Source: Flectonema sp. DT1601 (lineage: Eukaryota; Euglenozoa; Diplonemea; Diplonemida; Diplonemidae). Taken from it: a stretch of 64,000 nt of DNA. Of the stretch, positions 30,715 to 43,200 are shown one piece after another. The notes beneath the pieces were generated by a model. That model was not told the DNA's origin and searched no databases. It saw nothing but the letters and a program-made list of their open reading frames with translations. Position numbers and translations under genes: made by a program. Location of the stretch: the NCBI GenBank assembly GCA_964019425.1, contig OZ025802.1, forward strand, positions 1,168,645-1,232,644. The letters run 5' to 3'. How positions within the stretch are numbered: the stretch's first letter is position 1; each line of letters begins with the position of its first letter.

Positions 30715-30822
30715 GGTCTACTTATGTTACCTGTTGCCCTCGTAGCTCTATTAGAGTAACTCGATGCTCTGTAGTTTGCTGTTATCAGACGATGCGTAAT
30801 TTGTAATGTGGTGGACTTCCTT
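30715..30822. repeat. Dispersed repeat, copy 2 (partner at 1125-1229)
   Basis: It begins at the end of the tandem duplication with GGTCTACTTATGTTACCTG and stays nearly identical to copy 1 through GTTTGCTGTTATCAG, after which it diverges slightly. Confidence 0.8.
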
Positions 30823-31035
30823 CTTTTATCTATATCGTGCTCAATGTGTCGGGTTGAACTTAAATTAGTTTTATTTTTTTGTTCTTTGCAGCCACACATA
30901 TATTTTCCTCTTTTCAAAATAAGTAAAAAAATAATAAGTGAAAATTTGTCTTTTTCCTTTTTTTCTTTTTAGTATTTTTGTTTAAAAAAAAGGAAAAGCA
31001 AAAAAGGGGCTAAACATGATTAAGTTTCGGAATAT

Positions 31036-31115
31036 TTTATTTTTCTAATTCAGAGACCAGGGGGGGTGTGTGTGTCAATATGGATAAGCAACTGAAGTAT
31101 ATCAAAAATCGAATC
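31036..31115 (+). pseudogene. Tandem copy of the dynein gene 5' end, with its own ATG
   Basis: Bases 31036-31115 duplicate 31165-31239: TTTATTTTTCTAATTCAG, AGACCAGGGGG, GTGTCAATATGGATAA and AAGTATATCA-AAATCGA. So the splice-acceptor-like tract, leader and first 12 codons of the dynein gene are present twice, 127 bases apart. The upstream ATG (31080) opens a 32-codon frame (MDKQLKYIKNRI...) that stops at 31176-31178. The copies have diverged at several bases. If the first acceptor is used, the mRNA would carry this as an upstream ORF. Confidence 0.8.
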
Positions 31116-31206
31116 GAGTGTTTTCTGACTAAGTCATTCACAACAGGTGTTTCTTTAACCCTCAATTTATTTTTCTAATTCAGAGACCAGGGGGAGGAGT
31201 GTCAAT

Positions 31207-34200
31207 ATGGATAATCGATTGAAGTATATCAGAAATCGACTCTTGGATATATTCCAAGCTCAGGGGGCTAAGTTAACAAACGACTCAAACACCGATGCTA
31301 AAACAGCTGAAGAAGCAGCTCAAGAAGAACGTGCGATGCGAAGAATAATTGAAAAAACACTTTCAGACAATGAAGCTGTCGTGAAGTCATGGTTGAATGG
31401 ACAGAGTGATATTAAGCATCTCAACTTCTATTTGAATGTGGCAGGTGATGATTTGATTTTATCAAAGAGTAAACCTGACATAGCAAACACTAAAATTGTT
31501 TGGGTACTTCGTAACTGTAATTCACAAGTTGGAATGAAAGACAGCGAGTACGTCAATGAGTTGATATTTCATGTTGTCGAAGGACTCCCTCTGGTTCATG
31601 AAGAGTTGATGCTGCGAGAAGTCTACTTGCCGCTATTTAAAAAACAAAGAGAATGGGGGGTTGCTGGACAAAACACTCGAAAAACATTTTTAAAAAAGTG
31701 CTATGCTCATCAGGAATTGCTTGAAAAAGCAATAGACGAGTCAGCCCAACCTGGAACAGAAATCTGTATTGAAGAGGTTGAAGAAGAAGTTATGATCAGA
31801 TTGCCTACTAATGGTGTTTACAGTAAGGTCATTAGTGATACAAAACTGATTTCTAAGTTTGAAGAATACGCTGGAAAATGGATACAGCAATGCAAGACAG
31901 TTATTGATGAAAAACCAGACTACGCTACTATGACCCCTGAAAATATCCCTGAAGAGAAAGGTCCTTCCCAAGAACCTCAGAGATGGAAAGATCGCTTAGC
32001 AAAATTTTCAAACTTAACTCAGCAACTAAATTCATCATCTGTTCACACCACCAGATCATTTCTTACTTATTGTAATTCTTCAATTGTCGCAGAATGGAAT
32101 ATTATTGAAGCCCAACTAACTGACGCAATCAACGAAGCAAAAGAAAATGTTAAATACTTGGCATCCTTCGAGAAGTACATGATCCCATTATACTCTGGAC
32201 AACCTGTTTTAATAATGCAAGTACTCCCATCACTAATTAGTCATATACAACTTATGTATAACATCTCAAGGTACTACTCTGGAGGAACAGGGTCGGAACC
32301 AGAAGTAATAAGCGAGCAAAGAACAGAAAGGATGACGAGACTGTTTTGTTTACTAACAAATCGATTAATTGTAACATGTAAAGATAGTATTAAAGAAGGA
32401 GGAAAACTATGGCATCAAGCAATGGATCCAACTAACTTAGAAACACTCATAACTCGATTAGAAGATTGCAGACAGCTTCGTCATATTTATAAACAAGAAT
32501 ACGAAAGAGCTCAAACTAGACTGTCAGAACGACCTCAAGGACCTCAATTTGACTTCGCTTACAGACACATATTCGGTCGAATTGATCTGTTTTGTAGGAG
32601 AATTGATAAGCTGATTGAAATTTTTACAACAATAAATCAATTTAAATCACTTGGTAGATACGATATTGACGACATGGACCAGATCCTTGCTCGTTTTAAC
32701 GAAATAGTTGAAATATTAAAAAAGAATACATCCTGTGGAGGGCTTGATGGGAAGTCTGATGACCTCCTGGATTATACTAGACCGTCATTCGATAAGGAAT
32801 ATAATGAATTTGGGAAGCAAATAGCGGAATTGGAGAGTTCATTGCAAGTTTTCATTAATAGTCGATTTGAGAATATCTCGTCTACTGAGAGTGCTTTGAC
32901 TCTTTTGAAAAAGTTTCAAATTATACTTCACCAGCCCCATTTGAAGCAAGATTTAGAAAGTAAATACTTAGTAATATTTCACAACTACGGACTTGATTTG
33001 GAACTTATCCACAAAACATTTGACCGATTAAAATCAAATCCACCTCTAATCCGAAATGCTACAAAGGTCGCAGGAAGCATCATGTGGGCTAGACAACTCC
33101 TGAGAAAAGTTGAAGAACCAATGAAAATATTTCAAGCAAACAAATCAACGATGATAAATCAAAAAGAAAGCAAGAAAATCGTCAGAACATACAACAGGAT
33201 AAGTCGTTGGTTAGTAGAATATGAACAACTTTGGTACAATGCTTGGCTACAATCAATTGAGGTTGCACGTCAAGGTCTCAACGCCACTCTAATAGTAAAA
33301 CACGATGGTAAATTCTTCGTTAATTTCGATATTGAGATATTATCATTAATTAAAGAAGCAAAGGGAATGGCCCTCTTGGGATCTCCAACACTTCCGTTAC
33401 CACAGGCGGCGAGAATGATATTAATTCAAGAAAAGAAGTTTAAAAGAGTCTACAACGAGCTCTCATTCACTTTAAGAGAATACCAAAGAGTGGTCGACAG
33501 AGTGATTCCGATAACTAGAAATATTCTTTCACAGCAGCTGTTAGAACTGGATGAGATTACAAAACAGGGTGAGCTGTCACTAACATGGACGTCACTGACT
33601 ATTGATAATTACATTGAAAGACTTAACAATGGAGTTCAAAAATTAGATTCAATAGTAAAGAAAGTAAACGACATCATCACCGATAGGATCCAGGCTAATT
33701 TAAAAACTATTTCAAACACACTTTTAGTTGACATTCCTCTAAACGTCAGCTTCTCATTAGATCAGTTTATAAGTCTACAAGAGAGACATGTTCAATCACA
33801 GTATCAACTTATTAATATAAAAAATAAAGAGGTTGAACAAGCCATAGATGATGTCAACCTCACAGTCTTGCATCATCAATCAAGCGTTGAGACGTCATCT
33901 AATACGATGACTGCAGCTCAAAATTTAAAAAGTCACTTTCACATGCTACTTCTAAAAGCAATTCTCGCAGCTGCTACCAGAAGTTTAAAACTTATTAAAA
34001 AACGTGTCGGTACCAGGCATCGATCTGGAGGATTCATGTTTATTGATAAACCGTTTTTTGATGTGAATGTTGAATTGGCAGCTGATAAAGTAATACTTCA
34101 CCCTTCACTTGAAGAAGTTCAAAAAGCAATAAATTTTACAGCAAACAGTGTCTTGATCTGCTCTCGTACATTAGAGACTTGGAACATACCTGACGCACCT

Positions 34201-37200
34201 CTTTCATTCTTTAAGGAAATAACTCGTAATAGAGAAATTGTTAAGTTAGTGTTGCTTTTAACTGGAGGAATCTACATCCTTAAAACTCAAGTCGGAGACT
34301 ATACTTCTTCGTTCAACAGACATGAGTATCTGTGGAAACTTGATAGAGAAGAAGAATACAATCATTTTGTTAGTACCAATCCTCCACTAGCAGCCTTTGA
34401 TTCTGAACTAAAGAAGTATCTCGCAATCGAGACAGAGATTGACTCGATTAGCATCTTTCACACAATTGGATCTCTTTCTTTAAACACAACTCCTTTGAAG
34501 AATGCTCTTAAGAAAGTAGCACGTGAGTGGAGGACTATCTACGCAAAGAATTTACATGCAAAGGCACAAAAGGAACTTGGATTGCTGATGAATGAGATGG
34601 ACGAATGGAGTAAAAAATTATCAATTGACGTGACTGACAGTTTAGTTGATTTAAAACATTTAATGGAAACTTTGACGATCATCAGAGAAAGTGAAAGTGA
34701 AATTGATCATCGATTCGAACCCGTTCAAGAAATGTACGACATTCTTCGAAACCCACAATATGAAACAAACTTAGTTACGATAGAAGAGTTTGAACGCGTT
34801 GGAGAACTTCGTTTTAACTGGCGTAGACTGCGATCACTATGTGAACGCCGTGGAGATCAAGTGTCAATACTTCAACATGGATTTAAAAGAGATTTAATGC
34901 AAGCTGTTCAACGATTCTCAACTGATGTAATCGTCTTTAGAAATGACTACAACGCTCATGGACCAACAGTTCCAGGAATCACTCCTGAAGAAGCAATGAA
35001 TAGACTTAAGAAGTACACTCGAGTATTCGAAGATAAGTATAGAAAATGGAAAACTTTAATGTCGGGAGAAGTCTTGTTCGGATTACCCGGACATAAGTAT
35101 CCTGAATTGGCAGCGACTGCTCTCGAACTCGGTCATTTAGAAAAATTGTATTCTCTATACGTTCATGTTAGGCAAAGAATAAAAGGATACGAAGACATTC
35201 TCTGGGCTGACTTAGTAAAAACAAGAGGATTCCAAGACATCGAAGTCGAATGCAAAGTCTTCGCAGAGCAATGTAGAGGTTTAGCCAAGGGATTGAAACA
35301 ATGGACTGCTTACAAAGAATTAGAGCAAACGATTAACAGTTTTGGTTTACTGAGACCGCTACTTTCATGTCTTGCAAATGAACATGTGAAACCACGTCAT
35401 TGGAATGAGTTGATGGACATTACAAAATTTCAATGGAAACTTGATACTGATGTATTCAAACTTGGTAATATTATCGAAGCGAACATCATTCAACATTCAG
35501 AAGCCGTAGAAGAAATCGCATTGAAAGCTGAAAAAGAAGCACAGGTAGAAACACTCATCAAAGTCCGCATCCAAGAAGAATGGGAAGAACGCTGCTTCGT
35601 TTTTGAAGAATGGCGAGGACGAGGACTACTTCTATTGAATGGAAATGCCATCACTGAAGTAAAAGAGACGCTTGATGAGTCTCAAATGCTGCTCGGATCA
35701 GTCAATCCTCGATACATGGATCCGTTTAAAGAAACGGTTAAACTTTGGATGCAGAAATTAGTAACGGCTGATAAAACAATAAACCTTTGGCTTGAAGTTC
35801 AACAAAACTGGCAAGCACTTGAGGCAGTCTTCTCTGGGGGTGACATCACAAAACAACTCCCCAACGAAGCTAAAAAGTTTAATCAAATTGATAAACAATG
35901 GTTTAAGATTATGACAAAAGCATTAGAAGTAAAGAACGTTATCTCATTTTGTTATGAAAATGAAATTCTATCTGGTCTCAGCCTCATGCGAGACGGTCTC
36001 GAAAACGTTCAACGTCAGTTATCTGCGTATTTGGAAACAAAAAAGAGATGCTTTCCAAGATTCTACTTCGTCGCTGATAAAGAACTTTTAGATATTTTAT
36101 CTCAAGCATCAGATCCAACTGCTATTCAACAGTACGTAAAGAAACTCTTTGATGGAGTTTCTCATGTTACTTTCTACAGAATAAAACCAAAAGAGTCTGG
36201 AGCTAAACCGGAAGTATCTGTCACCGTCTTGGGATCACCAGAAGGAGAATCACTTCCACTTATTGACAACGTTCATTGCAGAGGACATGTTGAGGAATGG
36301 CTACAGATTCTTGTCAAACAAATGCACTACACAGTGAAGAACAGAATCAGCCATATTGCTATCGAGTTAGACGCTCTTCGAAAACAAGAATCTCCATTCT
36401 TTGACGGAGTTTACATGCAACACCTAATCGATAAGTACCCATCACAGTGTGTGTTACTGGCTATTCAGATGTTGTGGACTGCTGATATATCTGATTATAT
36501 TGTTCAAACACAACTATCTAGACGAAAGGAAAAAATGAGAGAACTCGGTAAAGAAACTGGCAAAGATGGAAGATTCCCAGCCCTGCTCGACTTCTTAATT
36601 CACAAGACTAGAGATGCTTCTCTCAATTCTAGACAGCGGACAAACATTGAAACTTTAGTAACAATCCATGTACACCAATTGGAAATTTGGAGAAAGGTAA
36701 TTTTAAATAATAAATCACCCATCAGAGATAAGAATAGTTTTGATTGGCTAAGACAAGTCCGATTCTACTTCCTACCTGACAAGGAAGCAGCATTAGTATC
36801 ACTTTGTGATACTGACATGGAATACTGTAATGAATATTTAGGAGTCAAAGAAAGACTTGTAATCACTCCTTTAACAGACAGATGCTACATCACTTTGAGT
36901 CAAGCCCTAGCAATGAAGATGGGTGGAGCACCTGCTGGTCCAGCTGGAACAGGAAAGACAGAAACAACAAAGGATCTTGGTAGAACGTATGGAATATACG
37001 TAGTAGTCTTTAATTGCTCTGATCAATGGGATCGAAATGCGATGGGTAAAATAGTTAAGGGATTAGCACAAGCCAACGCCTGGGGTTGTTTTGACGAGTT
37101 CAACAGAATTGAATTACCCGTCTTATCTGTTGTCGCTCAACAGATGGAATGTGTTTTAAAGGCACTCAAAGAACACAAACAGGAATTCAAATTCGTTGAT

Positions 37201-40200
37201 GATCAAGTATGGCCATTAAAATCTGGAGTGGGTTACTTCATAACAATGAACCCTGGATATGCTGGTCGTCATGAACTACCTGAGAATCTAAAAGTTTTAT
37301 TCAGAGGAGTCACAATGATGGTACCTGATCGTCGGATTATTATAAAAGTGAAATTAGCATCAGCGGGATACACTGAAAAAGATATTTTATCAGAAAAGTT
37401 TTACCAACTTTATCAACTGTGTGAGCAACAGTTAAGTAAACAAAGACATTATGACTTTGGTTTGAGAAACATATTAAGTGTATTGAGATCATCAGGAAAC
37501 AGACTACGAGCAGCTATGGAAACTTCTCGTACTAAAGACGGACGTGACTTTGAAGAAACTCTCTTCATGAGAACACTCCTTGATATGAATATGTCAAAAC
37601 TAGTTTACGCAGACGTTCAACTGTTCCTTGACTTACTTAAGGATATCTTTCCAGGACGATCACCCGATGCTAAACCAGATCAACGTCTGATGTCTTCACT
37701 AAAGGTTTCATGGGAACAGGATATGGGTTATTTATTTCATCAAAATCTTGTTGAGAAAGTTATTCAACTCTACGAAATATCAAAAGTCCGTCACGGAATA
37801 ATGGTCGTTGGTTCTGCAATGTGTGGTAAGTCAGCTGTTTACAGTGGACTCCAAAAGAGTTTAACATCAATGACTGGGGGTAAGATTCAAATGGTTAGAA
37901 TGTACCCAAAGGCTATCACTGCCCAGGAGATGTTTGGAAGATTAGACAGAGCTACTGGAGATTGGCATGATGGAGTGTTTTCACATATTTGGAAGAAATC
38001 TGTGACACTAAAGAATGATATTTGGATCGTATGTGATGGTCCTGTTGATGCTATCTGGATTGAGAATCTAAACACTGTACTTGATGACAACAGGTTACTA
38101 ACACTAGCTGGAGGTGATAGGATCCCGATGACTGATCACATGAAGTGTTGCTTCGAAGTTGAGAATCTTAGAAATGCCTCTCCTGCCACAGTATCTCGTG
38201 CTGGTATTGTATACATCTCATCAAGAGTACTTGGATGGAAGCCAATCATTCAAGGGAAATTATACGCTCGTGAATCAGCTAAGGGAGGAACCATCCCAGC
38301 AGATGTTTATCGACCAGTTCCAAAACAACTCGCAGATCAATTCTTTCCTTTTTACATCGAAGAGCATTCTCCTACTCGAAATGAAACTCGAGGAGGGTCG
38401 ACAGAAGTTTCGAATTCTAACGTCAAAGATTCGATTATAACACAACAGGCTGAAACTTATATTGATAAGGTTTGGCAAATATACACAAAAGGTTGTAAGG
38501 AAGAGATGAGAACATCACTTGCTCACTTAGCGACTAATAGTTTTACTTTAATTGCGTCTTTGATCCAGCAAGGAATCGCAGGAGGAAGAGATTCTAACTC
38601 CTGGGGACACTCGTTGGTAAGTAAAGTGTTTTGGTTCGCTATTATATGGTCGTTTGGAGGTATGCTCGACCAAACTGATCAATCGACATTCGGAAGACTT
38701 GGTTTCGATGCTAAACTTCGTACAATTGCTCCTTCGCTACCTGGAGATCCTTCAAAGGGAGAAACTATATTCGATTTCTACATCGACATTGCCAGAGACA
38801 GTTGGGTGAAGTGGGAGACTCTTGTAGATCCCTGGACATACCCAGGTGATGAAAAATTACGATTCTCATCCTTATTCATTCCAACAGTCGACTCAGCTCG
38901 TATTGACTTCCTACTGAAGTCTTATTTTATGCAACAAAAACCTGTTCTTCTTTTCGGAGATCTCGGAACAGCAAAAACCGTTAGCATCGAACACTTCTTA
39001 TCGTCAATGAACAAAATAAAAGAACTACCTGACTGTGATTCCTTAGCAAGCAAGAAAGTTAGTTTTTCATACGCCACTACTCCGAGATTGTTTTATGAGG
39101 CAATCGAAGAAATAATTGAAAAACGGATCGGTAGCCGGGCATACGGACCAAAAAGAGATAAGAAACTAGTGTTGTTCGTAGATGACTTGAACATGCCTGA
39201 AATTAATGAATGGGGCGATCAAATAACAAATGAAATCGTTAGAGAAGTAATAAGTGACAGAGGATACTACAGCTTAGATAAAGACAGTGAGTTTAAACAA
39301 TTCATTGATATGATGTATATGGCTGCTATGTCGAAACCTGGAGGAGGTAAAAATGACATCCCGGATCGATTAAAAAGACATTTCGCAACACTCTGCGTTC
39401 CACTTCCAACTGATACATCCTTAATGCAAATTTACAACTCTATCTACAGAGGTAGGTTTTCTAATAGCGTTTATTCACCTAGATTACAATGGGTGTCTAG
39501 ACAGCTTACAGCGATTAGTATTGATTGTTGGAGATTGATATCAGCAAAAATGCTTCCGACTCCGCAAAAATTCCACTACATCTTCAACCTACGAGACTTA
39601 ACTAATATATGTCAAGGTATTATGAAGGCAGATAAGGTTGTGTTCTGTGGTGATCCGAGAGACGGGATTGAGGCTCCACAGTACCCTGATGTTCTTCTAA
39701 TTAGATTGTGGAAACACGAAGCTAGTAGAGTATTCGCTGATAAATTAAATGATGAGGAAGATAAGAAATGGTATAAAAACCTGATTCAAGAAAAGGTTTC
39801 AGAGTATTTCAGTGAGAATCCTTATGGTGAAGACTACGCTAATCAGGTTCCAGAATCGAGTTATTTTGTTGATTTTATGTCAGGGCAAGAGATTGATCCT
39901 GAAACAGGAAACGAACTGGAAGCCTCCCATCACAAGAGCTACCAACCTGTTGAATCACTCACGCATATTAAAAACAAACTACTGTCAATGCTTCAGATGT
40001 ATAATGCTACTGAAGGAAAGGTAAAGAAATTGAATCTTGTATTGTTCGATGCAGCAATCAAACACGTAGTTCGAATCACACGTGTCTTAACAACAAGAAG
40101 AGGAAATATGTTATTAGTTGGTGTTGGAGGTAGTGGAAAACAATCACTAACTAGACTGTCAACCTTTATAGCAGATTATCACTTATTTCAGATTAGCGTA

Positions 40201-43200
40201 TCGAAGAGTTATGGAACTCCTCAATTATTTGATGATTTGAGAGAGTTGTATCGAATTGCTGGTTTGAAGAGACCAGCGACTTTCATCATAACTGACAATG
40301 AGATCCTCCAAGAGAAGTTCTTAGAATACATCAATAGCTTTCTATCAACTGGTGAGATACCTGGACTTTGGGAACGAGACCCTTCAGAAAAAGAAGACGT
40401 CATTGGATCTGTTTTAAGTATCGCAAAGAAGGAACTATCAACACGCTGTGAACAAACAAGTGATTTCTTGTGGAACTATTTTGTCAAACGTGTTTGTGAT
40501 AATCTTCATATCGTACTCTGCTTCAGTCCAGTTGGAGTTAAGTTTAGAAGAAGAGCGAGACAGTTTCCATCTATTATATCAAACTGTGTCATTGATTGGT
40601 TCTTTCCATGGCCTGCTACTGCTTTGAAGGAAGTTGCTGCCTTTCAACTCGGTCGACTACAACTTGACTGCGGAGGTCGCAGCGAAGAAGATGTTCGCAG
40701 CAAACTCTTGGAACTGATTGCCGGATTCCACGAAGCGTTAGTACAACAGGGAAATGAATACTTCGTCAGATTTAGAAGAACGGTGTTTACAACACCAAAG
40801 TCGTACTTATCATTCTTAAACAGCTACAAGACCATCTACCTCAACAAATACAGAGCAATAAAAGAAGGAGCAACGAAGGTTGACAAAGGTCTACACAAAC
40901 TTGTAGACGCTGGTAAAATGATAAAAGCAATGCAAGCAGAAATGCTCGAACAAGAAAAGGCAATGCTCCTCAGACAGCGTGAGATTGAAGTACAATTAGT
41001 TGAAGTGAAGGAAGCATCAATTCAAGCTGAAACAAAACAAGCAGAAGTCAGTGGTGTAAAGGACGAACTTGCTAAGAATGCTGCTCAAGTTCAAGAAAAG
41101 AAAGACGAAGCCAACAAAGACTTAGAAGCAGCTCTTCCAGCTCTTGAAGAAGCGAGATCAGCTGCTAATGACATCACACCATCAGACTTGAAAGAGTTAC
41201 AGGCATCAACTAACAACCCAGCACATCTAACTCGTGTTGTGATGGATGGAGTTCTTATATTACTTCACAATGCTGTAGTTCATCCTGTTTCTACTTCTGA
41301 TCTTAGAAAGTCTGGTCGTCAGATGGGAAAAGGAAACGGATTTATTACTCCAACTTGGGATATTAAATCAAACGACCCAAAGTTTGGACTTCCTCCGTAC
41401 GGTGGTGGCGGTAAAAAGTTTATTAGTAACTCTGATTGTGTTAAACAGATTTTAGAATTTACTGAACGTCGCAAGGATCATATCAACGAAGAGACTTGTG
41501 AACTTCTCGATCCATACATCGATCTCGCAGAGTTTAATTATGATGACGCTTGGAGTACCAGTCATGCTCTGGGTGGATTGTGTAAGTGGGTGGTGTCGAT
41601 GTATAATTATATTAAAATAGCGAGAGTCGTTGAACCAAAAATGATTCGTCTTCGCGAAATGGAATCTCAGCTTCACGCGGCTCAATTAAAGCTTCGAGAG
41701 AAGGAAGCAGAACTTACTGCTGTCAACCTCGAAAAACAAAAACAAAGCGATCGACTATCTGAAAAAGAACTTGAGCTCCAAGGAATGGAACAACGAGCAG
41801 TCGAGACAGCAAGACGTGTAAACAAAGCTGATGGATTGATTGAAGATCTACGAGGTGAAAGAGATCGATGGACACTTCAATTCGAAGCAAACAAAGATAC
41901 GATAAAACGATTGATTGGAGACGTTGCTGTCTGTGGAGCCTTCACAATGTATTGCGGTCCTTTTAATTCAGAATTCAGGAGTCACATTCTACACAAAGTG
42001 TTAATAGCAAGATGTGGACAGCTGAACATTCCAGTGACTGAAACTATCGGAAATCCAAAAGAAATCGTTCGATTCTTAGTTGATGAACAACAAATAACTG
42101 ATTGGCAACTAGAAGGACTACCAACAGATGAACACAGTATTCAGAATGCTATTATGATAAGTCAAAATGTGTTTATGGATCCCCCAAAGTATCCATTGTT
42201 GATTGATCCTCAAGGTCAGGGGATTGCTTGGCTCAAACAGGCTAAATTCCCATCAAGAGAAAATAATCAAATAGACGACAGCGTACCAGGTGCTGCTATT
42301 GGAGTCTCAGGAGATGATGCTTTCGATGGAGCTGATGAACTCCCTTCAGTTAGAGTGAGTCATCTGAATGATAGAAATCTTATGAAGTATCTACAACAAC
42401 AAATGGAAGCAGGAAAGACTCTTCTTATTGAGAATGTTGGTCACGAACTCGATCCAGTTCTTGATCCTGTCCTTGATCATTGCATTGCTAAAGGTAGAAA
42501 ACCTTACATACCAATTCAAAGTGATGTTGGTTCAGATTTCAGATTAGACTACCACAGCAATTTCAAGATATTCTTCGCAACAAAACTACCGAATCCATTA
42601 TTCTCACCAGAGCTATTTGCTAAAGTCTCAGTAATTGATTTCACTGTTACGATGACAGGATTAGAACAACAGTTGTTGAGCGACGTTATTGGAAAGGAAA
42701 GGAAAGAACTCGAGGAAGAACGACTTCGACTGATTGAAAAAATGAATGAAAATAAGAAAATGTTATCATCACTGGAGGATAAACTCCTCACACAATTATC
42801 AACTTCCAGCACTAACTTGATAGATGATGATGATTTGATTACTACTTTAGCAGAGAATAAGAAAAGGTCAGGTGAACTAACTGAAAAACAAACAGTTGCG
42901 GAAGAAACACGTCGTCGAATCCACTCCGCGTCACTTGAGTACCTACCTGTGGCTATAAGAGGTTCAGTGTTATATTTTCTTATAGTTGAATTGAGTTTAA
43001 TCAGCCCAATGTATCAAACAAGTTTATTACAATTCCGAGGACTATTCGATCGTGCGATTAGAGAAGTCGACGTCTCTTTAATTGCTCAAAAGAGAATCGA
43101 ATCGATCGTTAACAAAATGACTCACTTGGTCTTCACCTACATCGACTGTGGTCTATTCGCCCGTCATAAGTTGTTATTCGTATTGTTGTTGGCTTGTAAG

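Larger units (their letters stand above)
28603..31206. other. 2.6-kb gene-free region before the dynein gene
   Basis: No protein gene is supported. It holds an inverted repeat at 29506-29590, a T run of about 28 bases near 30168-30197, a tandem duplication at 30471-30710, a dispersed repeat copy at 30715-30822, and a duplicated copy of the dynein 5' end at 31036-31115. Confidence 0.6.

Noticed and set aside
36940-36960. Cytoplasmic or inner-arm dynein identity for the heavy chain
   Set aside because: The residues around AAA1 and the following block are closest to the DNAH5/DNAH8 outer-arm class as I know it, and the length fits that class.
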